Positions 33,775-44,796 of a stretch of DNA of 64,000 bases are shown piece by piece. A program made the translations under genes and the position numbers. This DNA comes from Sipunculus nudus (Eukaryota > Annelida > Sipuncula > Golfingiida > Sipunculidae): NCBI GenBank assembly GCA_026874595.1, contig CM049317.1, positions 56,759,618 to 56,823,617 of the forward strand. Reading direction: 5' to 3'. The notes beneath the pieces are model-generated. The model was not told where the DNA came from. It did not search any database and saw only the letters and a program-made list of their open reading frames with translations. The first letter of the stretch is position 1. Every line of letters starts with the position of its first letter.

Positions 33775-34345
33775 ATTCGCGGGAACGCATTGCAACGGCC
33801 ATCCATCCAATTTGAGGGATGAATACCGTGGTAATCCTTACATCAGGCTATACTAGTAATGAATTGACACAAAAAAATACAAAGAAGCTCAAAAGCCAAA
33901 GTGTAAATGTATCTCGACTGTATACAACAGGTCAGTTGCTGTGCGGCGTACAAGTTGGTTGTCTTGAATGCAGCAAACCCTGCGGAAAATGCTTGTGTTC
34001 ACGGGGTCAAATATTTAACAAACATGCAGGCTGATTTAACAAGATGCTAAGTTAAAACGGAATTTTAACGCACATGGCATAGGTGTTGTTAGAAAGTATA
34101 CAAACATATCTAACGTTTGGTCTAGTTTACTGTAAGTGACCTGTAGGTCATGAGGCGTTTTAAAAAATGACGAAAATATTTGCATCCCCATCGAGCCTTG
34201 TAGTGCTGCCCTTCATACAAGATGTAAAGGCACTCTGACGCTGGCTCTTTATTGTCTGAGGACCGAAATTGCACTACTCCAGTTAGGGACAGATAATCTA
34301 GCTGGTGAGCTAATATACAATGCAAAAGGTAACATTCGTGCTGCA
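33775..34345 (+). repeat. Unclassified dispersed repeat, copy 2
   Basis: Co-linear with 27.86-28.35 kb (TGCAACGGCCATCCATC at about 33791, CATAGGTGTTGTTAGAAAG at about 34077, GATGTAAAGGCACTCTGA at about 34222). It has about 80 extra bases, including TGACCTGTAGGTCA (34137), not seen in copy 1. Function unknown. Confidence 0.6.
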
Positions 34346-36554
34346 AAAAAATTAGGTCAAGGTAACACGTTTACATGTCTTCAGGGGAATACAAGGACCT
34401 TCGGTTAAAGACTGATGAGACAAAAACGAGACAAAAGCGTTTTTGTGGTGATTGGAAGAATGTTGTATTTGCTGATAATTTTAGTTAATTATAGAAAAGG
34501 CTACCGGAGTTCGGACATAGAAAGAAGACCTGGATATTTAACAAGTTTCAGTTCTGTATAGGTTAAATACATGTCACGTTAGTGGATGGGATGGCAGACA
34601 GAGGGTAAAAGCGCAAGCTTAGCGGGTTCACCTGGACTCAGACAATTTTTCCGATAAAGTGCCCTTTGCGTGCCTTAAAGAAAGTATACAAGGCCGGTAT
34701 GGAAAAAAATAACTTTATAACGGTCAACTTTGAAAGAGGTCAGTTCAGTTCAGATACGTTTGTCGCCAGAGGGAATTGAATCAACCCGCATTACCAGAGC
34801 CCCTAATTCAGTTGGGCTAATTTGTAATACCATTCAAAACGTCAGTTCGATTCACACAACCCTGATCATTCAGTGAAGAAATGATGAATGGCTCTAAATT
34901 TCAGGACACTGGACTCAAATGGGGTGTGGCGATCATTAAATTAATACACTGTGTTTGGAAAAATGTGATACATAGCGAGCCATCAGTCACACGGACAGCG
35001 GGCAGTTTGACAGCCTACTGACCAAGACCCATCTCGTACGGGTCATTACCCCCGAACCAGTCGGCTGATAGGCAGCTCTTGGCTTTGATTAATAACGGTA
35101 TATACAACTCGTAATGAAGGGGGCCCTCCAACAAATGTAAATTGATATGAAGGCTAGGTAATAAACGACCCAAGGGTTGTCATCGTTCTTTATGGGAGAC
35201 ACATTGTATGTCCTAGAAGGCTAATTTGGCGAGGACCCAGTCTTAGCCAACTTTATATTCGCCCTCTGGTTTAATATTACAAATCAACCAGGCGTTCGTA
35301 AAATTACGGCACGCCAAAACGAAGAACCCTATAACGTAAACGGATTGGTGACCTTGACCTGTTGGACATTTGGAAATCAACAAACTTTCTGCAAACACAT
35401 GCAGATCAGGTGATCTGTGTTTGCTTTTTTTAGAGATCATGCGACTGGCGTATTTAACAGGAAGATGATTTGATATAAATGTAACTTTAAATTAGTTGAA
35501 CATCTGTAAGGAAAATCTTGTACGACAATCTCTAGGTTTAGGAGGGTGTTTACCCTACTTTGACAAGTCGCTAGGATGGCAGATTTAGATAAAAGATAAA
35601 ATTATGAAAGTAAAGTAACATAAGATTAAGTATTACTAGAAAATGTTGGCAACTATGCCGGGAATGCCATAGTATCCTCAGACAATGTGTATATATCCTT
35701 TAAAATATACTCTTCTAAACCATTTATTGACCCTTTACAAGGTCAAGGTCATATTTTTAAAAATCTTATCCGAAAAATCGGTTGAAGCAAATTAATGTAT
35801 CGATTAAGAGAAAAGAACAGTACTTGGAAAACTATTGGGTTCATGCACAAAAAAATCCAATATTTTTAAAGGTTACACTGTCATGATCAAGGCCAAGGTC
35901 TCCAGGGAAACTGTCACAGGACCAATGAGAGCTGGGAATAGCGAGTCTGGCCAAGTCTGAAACAGACAGCACTCCGCTCGAATTGCCTCGAATTAGTCGC
36001 AACATTCTTCGGACTGTGAACACTGTATACCCAGGATACAGTGCACAGAAAGCAGTGGGTTAGTGGCAGAAGTTGTGGAACGGATGTAATGCGACCACTT
36101 ATAGGAGTGTATTTTACAAAAACTGCAATAAAGATAATTATACAAAAAAAAACTAAAAACAATGAATGGTTTCCTAAATCTCATCTAACGTCATGAAAAT
36201 GCAATTTCCTTTATTGTTACGTTCCTTGAGATCCAGGGGAACGGGGCAAACAATCATCATAATCATAACATTATACAGAACATGTTTCTACGCAAGAACT
36301 GAGCGCCAAACTTAAACAAGCACTAATGTATACATCACGCAAAGTTGCAACATCCTTGAACATTTAGTGCAGCTAACAATTATCCCGTTTAGTCAAGCGT
36401 GACGTCAAATTAATCAGAGGTTAAGGCCAAGGTTACAAACATTATCCTGACATCTTATGTTAAATAGCAACTGATATTTATAAAGGAAAAGGAAATAAAG
36501 GTAGCCTATAGCCTATAACCCAAAACAATTATACTGCTTGGATATAAATGAGTT
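34346..36554. other. No gene recognised
   Basis: Unique-looking DNA with small frames. CAAGGTCAAGGTCA (about 35740) and similar words echo the 58-kb repeat family but are isolated here. Confidence 0.4.
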
Positions 36555-36646
36555 GATCAGGCGTTATTTGGATCAGGCGCTATTGAATCATATGTTATAT
36601 GGGTCAGGAGTTATTAGATCAGGTGTTATTTGGATCTGGTGTTTTT
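36555..36646 (+). repeat. Short 15-16-bp tandem repeat
   Basis: Six degenerate units of the form GATCAGGCGTTATTTG. The units are 14 to 17 bp long. Confidence 0.65.
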
Positions 36647-37739
36647 GTCGTAATGAGTTATCAAGGTGCGAACACTTTATTTGGTATATAAATGAATGTA
36701 TACATGCATACCAGTTCGTGCACTTGTGTGTCATCGTAGACGTCAAGGGAGCAATTATATACAAATTTCTCATATTGTTCGAGTTTTAAAGGGAATCAAA
36801 AGTTGGAATGTAAAGATCTGACATATAACTAACAACGGTGGTGTCATTTCAGACACGTACATAGGCTGTAAACATTCTCTTCGTAAAAAAGTATGTCACA
36901 CGTTGTCACACATATGAACAGGAGCGTATAAACGTTAAAAAAAATCATATATTCCATCACTTTTCTTGTACTTGGCTTTAGACATTAAGGTTCATCATCT
37001 TCTTGCAATATCCATATAGGCGCTTGAATCCCTATGGTATAGATTTGAATACTCTATTGACTTTATTTATTTTCAATCAACTTTGAATAATGCCATCAAG
37101 TAATGTTTACACAGAAAGGAATCTTCGTTTGCAGTTGCACTGCATCCATTAAGAGTAGACTCGCACCCAATTTTTAGGTTGAATGTAAACAATAGATATA
37201 CAGACTGGTACCCGGCACAATTTGTTACAGCCTTATCACAACGTGTGCCTTTTTATATAAGCAATTCACCGGGAACCATTGTTTACTTGTTAGCAAGGGA
37301 TAGGAGAAAGTCTATAACGTTAAATGAAAGCTGTTTAAGCTTATTTTTAGCCACAGGGATTCAGGTGCTTGTGTCTCATAACAATGCTAAAAAAAGATAC
37401 CTTATAAGCTATTGCGAGATTATAGAAGAGTAAGTTAAATATAAAAAAAATTACACAAAGTACAAAATTAGAGAGACATGGACAAACTGCATGTGCTAAA
37501 GTGTATTGAAGTCACGTGATACAAACTGATGCATGTGATATATTTGTCGTGCGTATGCATAAAGACGCTGAAGTTATTAAATTCTGGATCAATTTAATTC
37601 TAGCACATATTGTATGTATTACAACCCTTCAAATACATACAAAATTTGCAAGCGGATATGTGGTTTCGTTCGAACTTTTTGTGAATTTATCAGGTGAAGG
37701 CAAGTTAAATAAAAAGTGCATGACTTAGGAATTTAATTG
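36647..37739. other. No gene recognised
   Basis: AT-rich. An 84-codon frame (37179-37433, plus) has no domain, signal peptide or splice support. Confidence 0.4.
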
Positions 37740-37766
37740 ACAGGATCGGAATCGATGGTCTACCTG

Positions 37767-37780
37767 GTTGCCATAGTAAC
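37767..37780. promoter_or_regulatory. Perfect X-box (RFX-type site)
   Basis: GTTGCCATAGTAAC fits the RFX consensus GTNRCC-N(0-3)-RGYAAC at every constrained position with a 2-base spacer. RFX factors bind X-boxes near the starts of many ciliary genes in animals. It lies about 50 bases from the candidate minus-strand start codon. Confidence 0.45.
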
Positions 37781-37821
37781 GAATACCTGATGGAGGCAGT
37801 AATTGTTAGAGGAAACCTTAC

Positions 37822-37842
37822 CTGCGGAACATGGCGGCGCGA
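37822..37842 (-). CDS. Candidate first coding exon end (minus)
   Basis: On the minus strand GCGCCGCCATG gives a strong initiation context (G at -3). The ATG is at 37832-37830. Eleven coding bases (Met-Phe-Arg plus two bases) lead to CAG|GTAAGG, a consensus 5' splice site, with the intron starting at 37821. The 5' UTR would lie above 37842 in the GC-rich block. I cannot find the next exon or name a gene. The short length makes chance a real possibility. Confidence 0.25.
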
Positions 37843-38401
37843 AGGACGCACAGAGGCACTGGGTTATAACTTAGACAGGCGTGTTTCTTTAGGATTGCAC
37901 TGGACACTGACCAGCGCTGCAGTCGCCATTGGCCGTAAGCGTTTGTAGCCATACTGCTTGGGAAAACACGCCGGCTTCACTCCACAAACCGCCGGGCCAA
38001 GTCTGACAGAGACTTCGAGTTCCGCTGGCTCGCAGTGGCAACAGGGGAAACCATTAGTAGGTGAATGTTTTGAGATAACTTAGGGAAGTGGGGTGTAGCA
38101 GCTCACATTGAGTGTTGTCATTTTGACTAATATCTTCCCTCCCGCCTTGTTTGCCAGCGACACGGTTGCTTGGCCCCCTGGTGCGTTACATTCAACAGAA
38201 ACGCTGAGCCGACACACAGAAACAATCCTCAGGCCTAACACTGAACATGCCCGTGTCACAGGCGAGCATCTCACATTGTATGGCACCCACCGGGGCAAAC
38301 GGGTTTGCAATTTTGACAGACGAGCTGGAATTTTTGAAACGGCAATCTGGCGTGAGTGTCACAGGTTTGTGAGAAATTGACAACCCGTGTTCATTTTTCA
38401 G

Positions 38402-38600
38402 GAATAGTAACAATAGTGCGGGTCGGTGTGCCAGGCTTTGGGAGGGGCAGCCGTCTCCACGGCCTCGACATATCATTTGTCTCGGCGGACGGCCCGCCGA
38501 ACGCCCGATCAAGTGTGTGGAAATTATTTCACATTGTAACGGAATTACACACGCAGACATCAAAACGCTGCAAGTAGAGGTCTTCACAGAGCTTGGCTGA
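38402..38600 (+). CDS. Candidate terminal exon frame (plus)
   Basis: A pyrimidine-rich TTCATTTTTCAG acceptor ends at 38401. From 38403 a frame stays open for 65 codons to TGA at 38598-38600. The C-terminal part (…IKCVEIISHCNGITHADIK…, in short) looks protein-like but matches nothing I recognise. A frame this long in balanced-composition DNA is not rare, and the opposite strand is open as well. Confidence 0.15.
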
Positions 38601-38720
38601 CCCTAGTTCACCAGAAACAGTTTATAAAGATGGATCGGCGCTAATAGCCCCATAGCTAGGGAAATGCTGGCACATCAACAGCTGGCGACTTATCCCTGCA
38701 TCCCCCCGAGATCACTGATG

Positions 38721-40103
38721 GCGGACTCCACTGACAATACTATCAAATCATGAATACTATACTTGAGATGAATTCAGGGTGTTAGCTTTTGTGACTATCA
38801 TCTTCTTAGCGCCAGTAATAAAACGGGTGCGATCTTGCTGGAAAACCTCAAATTAGAATTGGTCCTTTTCGTTTCAGTCAGGAAGTTTGTTGTAGTGTAC
38901 AGATCGTCAGCCTGAGAGTCATGACCTGAGCTGGCAGCTGCCTTGTATATTGTATGATAAAGTCATTTCTTACATTCCTCTCACATATACTCCAAATTCC
39001 TATTCCGTGTGGCAATATCTTTAAGGAACCAAACTTGTTCGGTGATGCACGAACAAAGCCTGCATATTCTGAGGCAAAACACTCAAACACCCGGTTAAAC
39101 TTTAACGTTTACTGCAGTTCCCTCTTGGAGGTCATAAAGTGACGTATTGAAGTCTTAAGTTTTTATAATCCGTCAAACGCAAAGTAACAAACTGTATGTT
39201 CAGCCATCATGCATGCAGCGGTTATATGTCACTCCATGACCTTTGACAGGTCATTTCGTGACCTCTGAAGGTGAAGTAGTGACCTTGTCCTCCAGATCGA
39301 CCCGACTGGTCCACTCAGCCTGCACTGGGTTTGCTGATTGTATGGACAGACCCAAGGGCCCGGTTCTGTCGACTGCGAACGTTCTGTCCATCTATCTCTC
39401 TTCTAGGTTTTATTGATAAGAATGCCCTGACCCAGGGCACAAGGTTGGCACATGTGTCAAGACTTTTCTTGAGCTAAACCCGCAGAAGTAAATTCAAGAC
39501 GACGGCTGGTGGACAGACATGACATTTCTGCCATCATTTTCCATTGGGCTTCTGCTAGTTGATGCTGACGGATGCTGACATTTCGGATACAGCTTCTGCC
39601 AGCCAGACTCTCACAGTCCTGCTTTCCATTGCCTTCTCACACCAGCCCCTCGCTTCGGCCCTTATACTCGTCGGCCAAAGTACCTGCTAACATTCCAACA
39701 CTAATATATCCTTCTCTGTTATCAAACAACCCCTGCCTTCCACCAATCTATGACACACAAATCACGGAGCTCGTTCACTCACACTAAATCTCAATTCCCT
39801 TCCTACTTGGCTTAGAGGCTCCTGCTATATATCTTACTGATACCCTCATCGTATTTCATGCCTCCGAGGAATAAATTTTCCCTCATGCGGGGAAATGTCA
39901 TTATTTGTAAAATTTCTGATGATGTTCTGAGACGCCCCGGTGAGTGGTATATATGATGACCATGGAATGATTCCCACCACCACGGACTCGGTCGTTAATC
40001 CTGTATAGGTGGATTGGTCGACATGAGGTGATGTCTGTCTCTTTATAATATATTGATTTTGATGATGATTAAGATGACGGTGATTGAGTTATGGAGAAAA
40101 AAA
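38721..40103. other. No gene recognised
   Basis: Balanced to AT-rich sequence. A cluster of AGGTCA half-sites is listed separately. The 71-codon plus frame (39572-39787) is rich in Pro and Ser, matches no family I know and lacks splice support. Confidence 0.4.
39237..39285. promoter_or_regulatory. Cluster of four AGGTCA half-sites
   Basis: TGACCT at 39237-39242, AGGTCA at 39248-39253, TGACCT at 39259-39264 and TGACCT at 39280-39285. The first pair is everted and the second pair inverted, each with a five-base spacer. Nuclear-receptor binding is possible. The block is not part of the 58-kb repeat family as far as I can see. Confidence 0.3.
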
Positions 40104-40151
40104 ATCTCGCATATATATATATATTTATGTATATATATATATATATATATA
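40104..40151. repeat. TA microsatellite
   Basis: TA dinucleotides with a TTTATGTA interruption. Confidence 0.9.
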
Positions 40152-40467
40152 AACTTTATATAGAATATGTATAAATATCTATATAATGTGAATGTATTTT
40201 GTATATATTTTTGTAAATATATTACGTTCTTATGATATACCAGGATTGAGAAAAATTGCGATATGTATAATCATCAAAACACAAAACAACAACTAAACAC
40301 TCCTCAGAGATTTAATATATCTTCTACTAAATTATACTTATTTTACTCATCAGCATCTCATTCCGATACATTCGGCTATCTTAAAAATGAACTCAAAGAG
40401 AACTCTAAAGATTAAATAAAAAAATCAATATATCTCCGTCAAGGCAAAACCATCCAACCAGATAGTC
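40152..40467. other. AT-rich, no recognisable feature
   Basis: AT-rich sequence before the SINE; nothing recognised. Confidence 0.45.
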
Positions 40468-40830
40468 CCTCCACAAAATAATGCTGAATTATCCCATTCT
40501 TAACCTGAGTGAGTTATGTACATCTTCAGAGCTCCATTTAAGTTTGGCACTACATGACAGGGCGGTATCACTCGTTTTCTTTCTGTCTTATATTTGGCAT
40601 AATCCAGGCCGATGTATACCGCACCTGCGGTACTGGATGTTTAAATCCCGTTTCCGGGTCATAACACCAAGGAACTCCCCAAAGAAGCACTCGTTTGTGA
40701 GTGCTACACGGCTGTGTATACACGCCGGCAGAGTGCTTTACCTGGATGGGGGCACACAGTGAAAAATATAACCGCTCCTCGGCCGAGATTTCAACTCATA
40801 ACCACTTGTGCTCTTTCCTTGAACACCAAA
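40468..40830 (-). mobile_element. tRNA-headed SINE, diverged copy
   Basis: Matches the minus-strand SINE layout: 3' end CCTCCAC…AATGCTGAATTATCCCATTC at left, then the CATGACAGGGCGGTATCAC, ACCGCACCTGCGG, GGTCATAACACC and CACTCGTTTGTGAGTG blocks. The tRNA head at right (about 40780-40830) has lost much of box A. Small deletions separate it from the 41.8-kb copy. Confidence 0.85.
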
Positions 40831-41816
40831 GCGGTTTTTGCTTATCTAACTGACACACAAACCAACCAACAAAATAGAAACAGGGATGAAACAAAACCGA
40901 CTTGTTGCAGGTGTAGCAATAAGTTTGTAGCTTAAGTTCAAGGACGTATCGAGAACTATTGCATCGACAGCTTTTAGATGCATGTGTATCTGTTTCCTTC
41001 AAACGGCTCAATGATCACCCGCGGAAAGAAACCCCCACTTTCATACGTTGTATCTATTTGTTTCAATTCAACAAAGAATTTGCACCACATCTGTATTTTT
41101 TTCGTGCTCTTTTTATAAACGGTTATGTAGAAAACTTTGAAAAACAGAGACTTCTTAAAGGTAGACAAAGGCTCAAAATCCTTGTGATTCCCGTTTTTTT
41201 TTATTTGTTTATAACTTTTTTACTTAATGTGTATTCGATCATGCTGTGTACTTTTTTTCTGCCTTTCTGTCCCTGGCCAAAAATAATATTTTGTGTTCTG
41301 GTCAGAGTCCTAATAATTTTTCATTTATTTTTAGTGAATTTTTATCTAAAATGGAAAAAATAATTGATATAAAAGAACGAGACAAAGTCTGTGGATGGCA
41401 CTGAGATAAATATTTTAATACTCGTATGATAAAATTTAGTGAGTAATAAGTTTGATGCTCGAAGAATTCTTCATACAAGCGGTTCAATGATTACAGCAGA
41501 AATAACCATCAAACCAATATTTCCAAGACAAGTTATTGGACATATTAAATTCAAATTGAATTAATAATTCACTTCCATTAAGTAAGAATGTAAACAATGC
41601 AGTTTTTTACATAATAAACTTAATTTATTACTTAATTGTTTAACGTTCTCATTGCCAAATTTACTGCTAATAATTCAGGATTCGCATGCAGGTCAGAATC
41701 CCGTATTATCACTCACCGGATGAGTTCTATTTGGGGTACTCCTCTGTTGCTGTTGTTCAACATATGAATGCTCAAAACTGATTCAACACTCAAAGTTCAG
41801 AACTTATGTAAGTAAT
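40831..41816. other. No gene recognised
   Basis: Contains the longest open frame of the window (134 codons, plus, 40959-41363). Its second half is a string of hydrophobic residues from a T-rich plus strand. There is no conserved motif, so I do not call it a gene. Confidence 0.4.
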
Positions 41817-41827
41817 AAACTAATGTT

Positions 41828-42226
41828 ACCGGCTTCTGTGGCTCAGGGGTAGAGCACAGGTCTCAAAGCCGGGAGATCGTGAGTTCGAATCTCAGCCAAG
41901 GCGGTGATTTTTCACGGTCGGACCCCACCCAGGTTGAGCGCTCTGCGGGCTTAATGGGCAGGCCGTGCCCAACGGCCGTGTTTCACTCACAAACGAGTGC
42001 GCCTTTCGAGGATTCCTCGGTGGTATGACCCAGCAATAGAGACGATTACGCACCCAGGGCCCGCAGGTGCAGTAGTCACCGGGCCTGGTTGACGCCAGGA
42101 TATAAAATGAGAGGAAGCGTGTGATACTGCCCTGTCACGTAGTCCGAAACCGGAACGGATTTCTGCAGATGTACATATACGTAGTTAAGTTAGCTTTAAA
42201 AAACATGGAGGCGGTAACCTCCACCA

Positions 42227-42272
<46 letters not shown>
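41828..42272 (+). mobile_element. Full-length tRNA-headed SINE with 11-bp target duplication
   Basis: This is the reference copy. The tRNA-like head has box A TGGCTCAGGGGTAGAGC (41839-41855) and box B GAGTTCGAATCTC (41881-41893). A body of about 300 bp follows, with ACGAGTGCGCCTTTC and GGTGGTATGACCCAG, and then a 3' end ATGGAGGCGGTAACCTCCAC that can form a small hairpin. The tail is a TA microsatellite (42230-42271). AAACTAATGTT repeats perfectly at 41817-41827 and 42273-42283. It is transcribed by RNA polymerase III from internal boxes in families of this kind. The partner LINE is unknown. Confidence 0.95.
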
Positions 42273-42276
<4 letters not shown>

Positions 42277-42464
42277 TAATGTTTAATAATATTTAAATGC
42301 AGAAGTGAAAAAAGTCTTTTAAATATAAAATAAGAACTGTATTTTGAAACTTTATCAATGTATATCGTCAGAGTTTTCCTTTACACACATGTCCCTGTTT
42401 TACTTTGATTTTATTTCCCAACCCCTTTGAAGTTATTAAATCAATATGAAAATAAATATGGCAA

Positions 42465-42634
42465 TTTAGGGGAGGGGTTCATTAGGTCCGGAGGCCCCTT
42501 TTTTCAGCCAATGCAACCCTTTAAAGGCTTTCGGGCCCATTTGTGCTGCTTGGACCTAGGGACGTTTTTAAGGTTTTGTCATTAGTCCTCCTGAGTTGGA
42601 CCTTTCCTTTTCCTAAATCCAGGATCCGCCCCTG
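42465..42634 (-). mobile_element. GGATCCGCC-ended hAT-like element, copy 3
   Basis: The right end reads AATCCAGGATCCGCCCCTG. On the minus strand this is CAGGGGCGGATCCTGGATTT followed by AGGAAAAGG, closely matching the left end at 18618. The TCCTCCTGAGTTGGAC block is shared with copy 1. The opposite terminus is not recognisable, so the copy is probably truncated. Confidence 0.65.
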
Positions 42635-42784
42635 TATAGATATTTGAAGCAGGGACATGTTTGCATAGACATCTATGCCTACTAGACACCTACTTTTAAT
42701 TTCTGGATTATGGTTTTCTTCAAAGGAACTCTTTTTTACAAATCTTTTCCTTCAGTAAAGGTGGGATATACCTTTTTTTATTTT

Positions 42785-43027
42785 TGTTGGAGGTATCCGC
42801 TTCCATTTTCATGCTAGCCTAACTAAGTATATGTAAGTCTGCAGAATTCCAATCCAGTTGCGGACAGTGGACTTTACATGAGGGGGCAAAGATTGGCGCT
42901 TCCTCTCATTTTATGTCATGGTGTGACTACTGCACCTGAGGGGCCTTGGAGTGTTATCCCTACACTGCTGGGTCATAACTCCGAGGAACCCCGGAAAGGC
43001 GCACCCGTTTGCGAGTGGAGCTGTATT
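42785..43027 (-). mobile_element. tRNA-headed SINE, 3' part only
   Basis: Begins with the GGAGGTATCCGCTTCCATTT 3' end and continues with the TCTGCAGAATTCC, GTGACTACTGCACCTGAGG, CTGGGTCATAACTCCGAGG and GGCGCACCCGTTTGCGAGTG blocks. The tRNA head and first body third are absent. This is typical of 5'-truncated retroposition or later loss. Confidence 0.8.
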
Positions 43028-44149
43028 GTTAGCAGAGGAGCTAGTTTCATAACTTTCAGATGGATCGATAAAATATGAATGCGGATTTTGAGCCCATCAA
43101 AGTCGTCGTTTTGCTTGCTGTCTATGCAGTCTGTTTCTCCATAAAACGTCTCCGGAATTATATCAATCTACATGTTTGATTACGGTTACAAAATTTCATA
43201 TTTTTTCTTGATTTTTTTTTCAAATATTTCGTTGATAACGTATATAAACCTTTCAATTCATGGGCGGCTTTTCCGTTAATTATGTATTTATAGTTTATAT
43301 CACCTTATATTTCAAGCGATGAAACTATGTTGAAGGGTGGGCTCTGACTTGATTAAACATGGAGGAGTATCTAGTTGAGGATGCATGCGGTTGCGGATGT
43401 ATGCACTCTGTGAGTGCCTTCCAATTTTTTTCATATTTTGCAATGTTTTCATTCTTATTCAGGATAGACTTTATACATGTATACTGAATATCTCAAGTCG
43501 GTGATGTAAAACTCGAGTCACGAACCCGGGTAGCCAGCGGAGAGAGCCGAGCGTTTCATCCCTCGACTGTCCTCGATAATGCCTTTATATGTCTTTCACA
43601 TTCAGGTTTGCAGGGAATGATTAAAGATGCCTATTCACCTATACCTCATAAAAATGTATGTGTTATCTGGCTTTCTCTGTGAGTTTATTAATAATCTAAG
43701 GGTAATCCCGATTTAGAATAGTTCTTAAATCGGCTTCGTGAAGGATGTACGAACTCCTTTCTCAATAACATGTTTGTAAACAAAGCAATGTTGACAAACG
43801 GGAAAAAACATGTAACCTTAGTTTGTAGGTTGTATATATGCGGAGGTAGAAAGTTCACTTGTTGCAAAACGCCAATTAAAAAGCTTTGGCTTCTCTGTCT
43901 TGTCGCCAGATGCCCTTGTTAAATAGTTTTGATTATTTGCCCCCCCTTATTTTATAAACACGTTGATATAAGCATAACAAGTTGCCTGCGTGCGGTGACA
44001 TCCATGTTTTCAGGCCTATTTTTATATTACCTTTAGTTTTAAAAGGTCAGATAGGTGATTTGTTCCCTTTACATTTTTATGTCATGCATAAAGTCGGTTG
44101 CGGTTTGATTGTAATGTTGCTAAACTTGTGATAATGGTTTTTGATAATA
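43028..44149. other. No gene recognised
   Basis: Unique-looking DNA with no long frame or repeat partner. Confidence 0.45.
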
Positions 44150-44323
44150 GAAGGCAGTGAGTCCAGTTTTAGAGATACGGACTTGGACTCGAGAGTCCTG
44201 GACTCGGACTTGTACTCGTACTCGGAGATAGGGACTCGAGAAATCAGGCCGAGTCCATCTCGAGTCCAATTAAAAACATTTCTGTCACTTATTAAAAGAT
44301 ATATGTACATCAACTACTAATTC

Positions 44324-44324
<1 letters not shown>

Positions 44325-44366
<42 letters not shown>

Positions 44367-44388
44367 TATATATATATATATATATACC
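44325..44388. repeat. TA microsatellite
   Basis: TA run with an AAATTA interruption near 44363, inside the GGACTY element spacer. Confidence 0.9.
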
Positions 44389-44599
44389 AAGCTTTGCTCA
44401 TCATCGGGAGACATGAATGCAATAAACCATTATTACTAAAAGCATGTGCGAACTAACTTATAATGAACATGATAATCTGAATTTCCATTTTTAATTGCTC
44501 TTTAAGGATATTTGTATTGGACTCGGACTTTGGTTCCTATTGACCTGCATGGACTTGAATAAAGGTGGACTTGGACTCGAACCTAAGGACTCGGACTTG

Positions 44600-44613
44600 G
44601 ACTCGAGTGGTTT
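44600..44613. repeat. 14-bp direct repeat, left copy
   Basis: GACTCGAGTGGTTT, identical to 45502-45515. Confidence 0.8.
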
Positions 44614-44724
44614 TGACTTGGACTTTGTTATAGATGTCTCTTTTATTATATGCAGCAGTGTGTTTGTTCAGCGCTAGCTTTGTCTGTTGCTATGACGGCA
44701 TAGCCCGGCCCCCGCGTGGGGTCT

Positions 44725-44796
44725 CACGTGTAAACAGCAGTCATGCTAGTCTGGGGCTTTCTCGCCTGGCCGAGCCGGGCCGGCCCACGTGTAAAC
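44725..44796 (+). promoter_or_regulatory. Two CACGTGTAAAC composite motifs, 61 bp apart
   Basis: CACGTGTAAAC at 44725-44735 and 44786-44796, each preceded by a GC-rich GCCCGGCC-like block. CACGTG is an E-box; TGTAAACA in the first copy is also a forkhead-type site. The 61-bp spacing with similar flanks suggests a local tandem duplication. Confidence 0.35.

Larger units (their letters stand above)
37740..38720. promoter_or_regulatory. GC-richer block, candidate promoter or 5' gene region
   Basis: This is the longest stretch of raised GC and CpG content in the window without recognised repeats. It contains an RFX X-box, a minus-strand Kozak ATG followed by a consensus splice donor, a CGGCGGACGGCCCGCCG palindromic stretch near 38480, and frames open on both strands. 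The combination suggests a gene start or exon cluster. No encoded protein is recognised. Confidence 0.35.
44150..44613 (+). mobile_element. GGACTY hexamer element C, left part
   Basis: First hexamer array (about 44160-44272) ends AAATCAGGCCGAGTCCAT. After a spacer with a long TA microsatellite, the second array starts TATTGGACTCGGACTTTGG (about 44514). The layout matches element B at 25.1 kb. Frames across the arrays give Asp-Ser/Asp-Leu or Gly-Leu repeats, which I treat as non-coding. Confidence 0.7.

Noticed and set aside
38192..38587. 131-codon minus-strand frame
   Set aside because: Lies in GC-rich DNA where all strands tend to be open; no domain recognised and plus-strand frames overlap it fully.
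40959..41363. 134-codon frame, longest in the window, with hydrophobic C-terminal half
   Set aside because: Hydrophobicity follows from a T-rich plus strand; no conserved motif, splice sites or promoter; length is not exceptional in 64 kb.
41828..41905. Functional tRNA gene
   Set aside because: Boxes A and B are present but the stems do not pair well and the sequence continues as a SINE body present in several copies.
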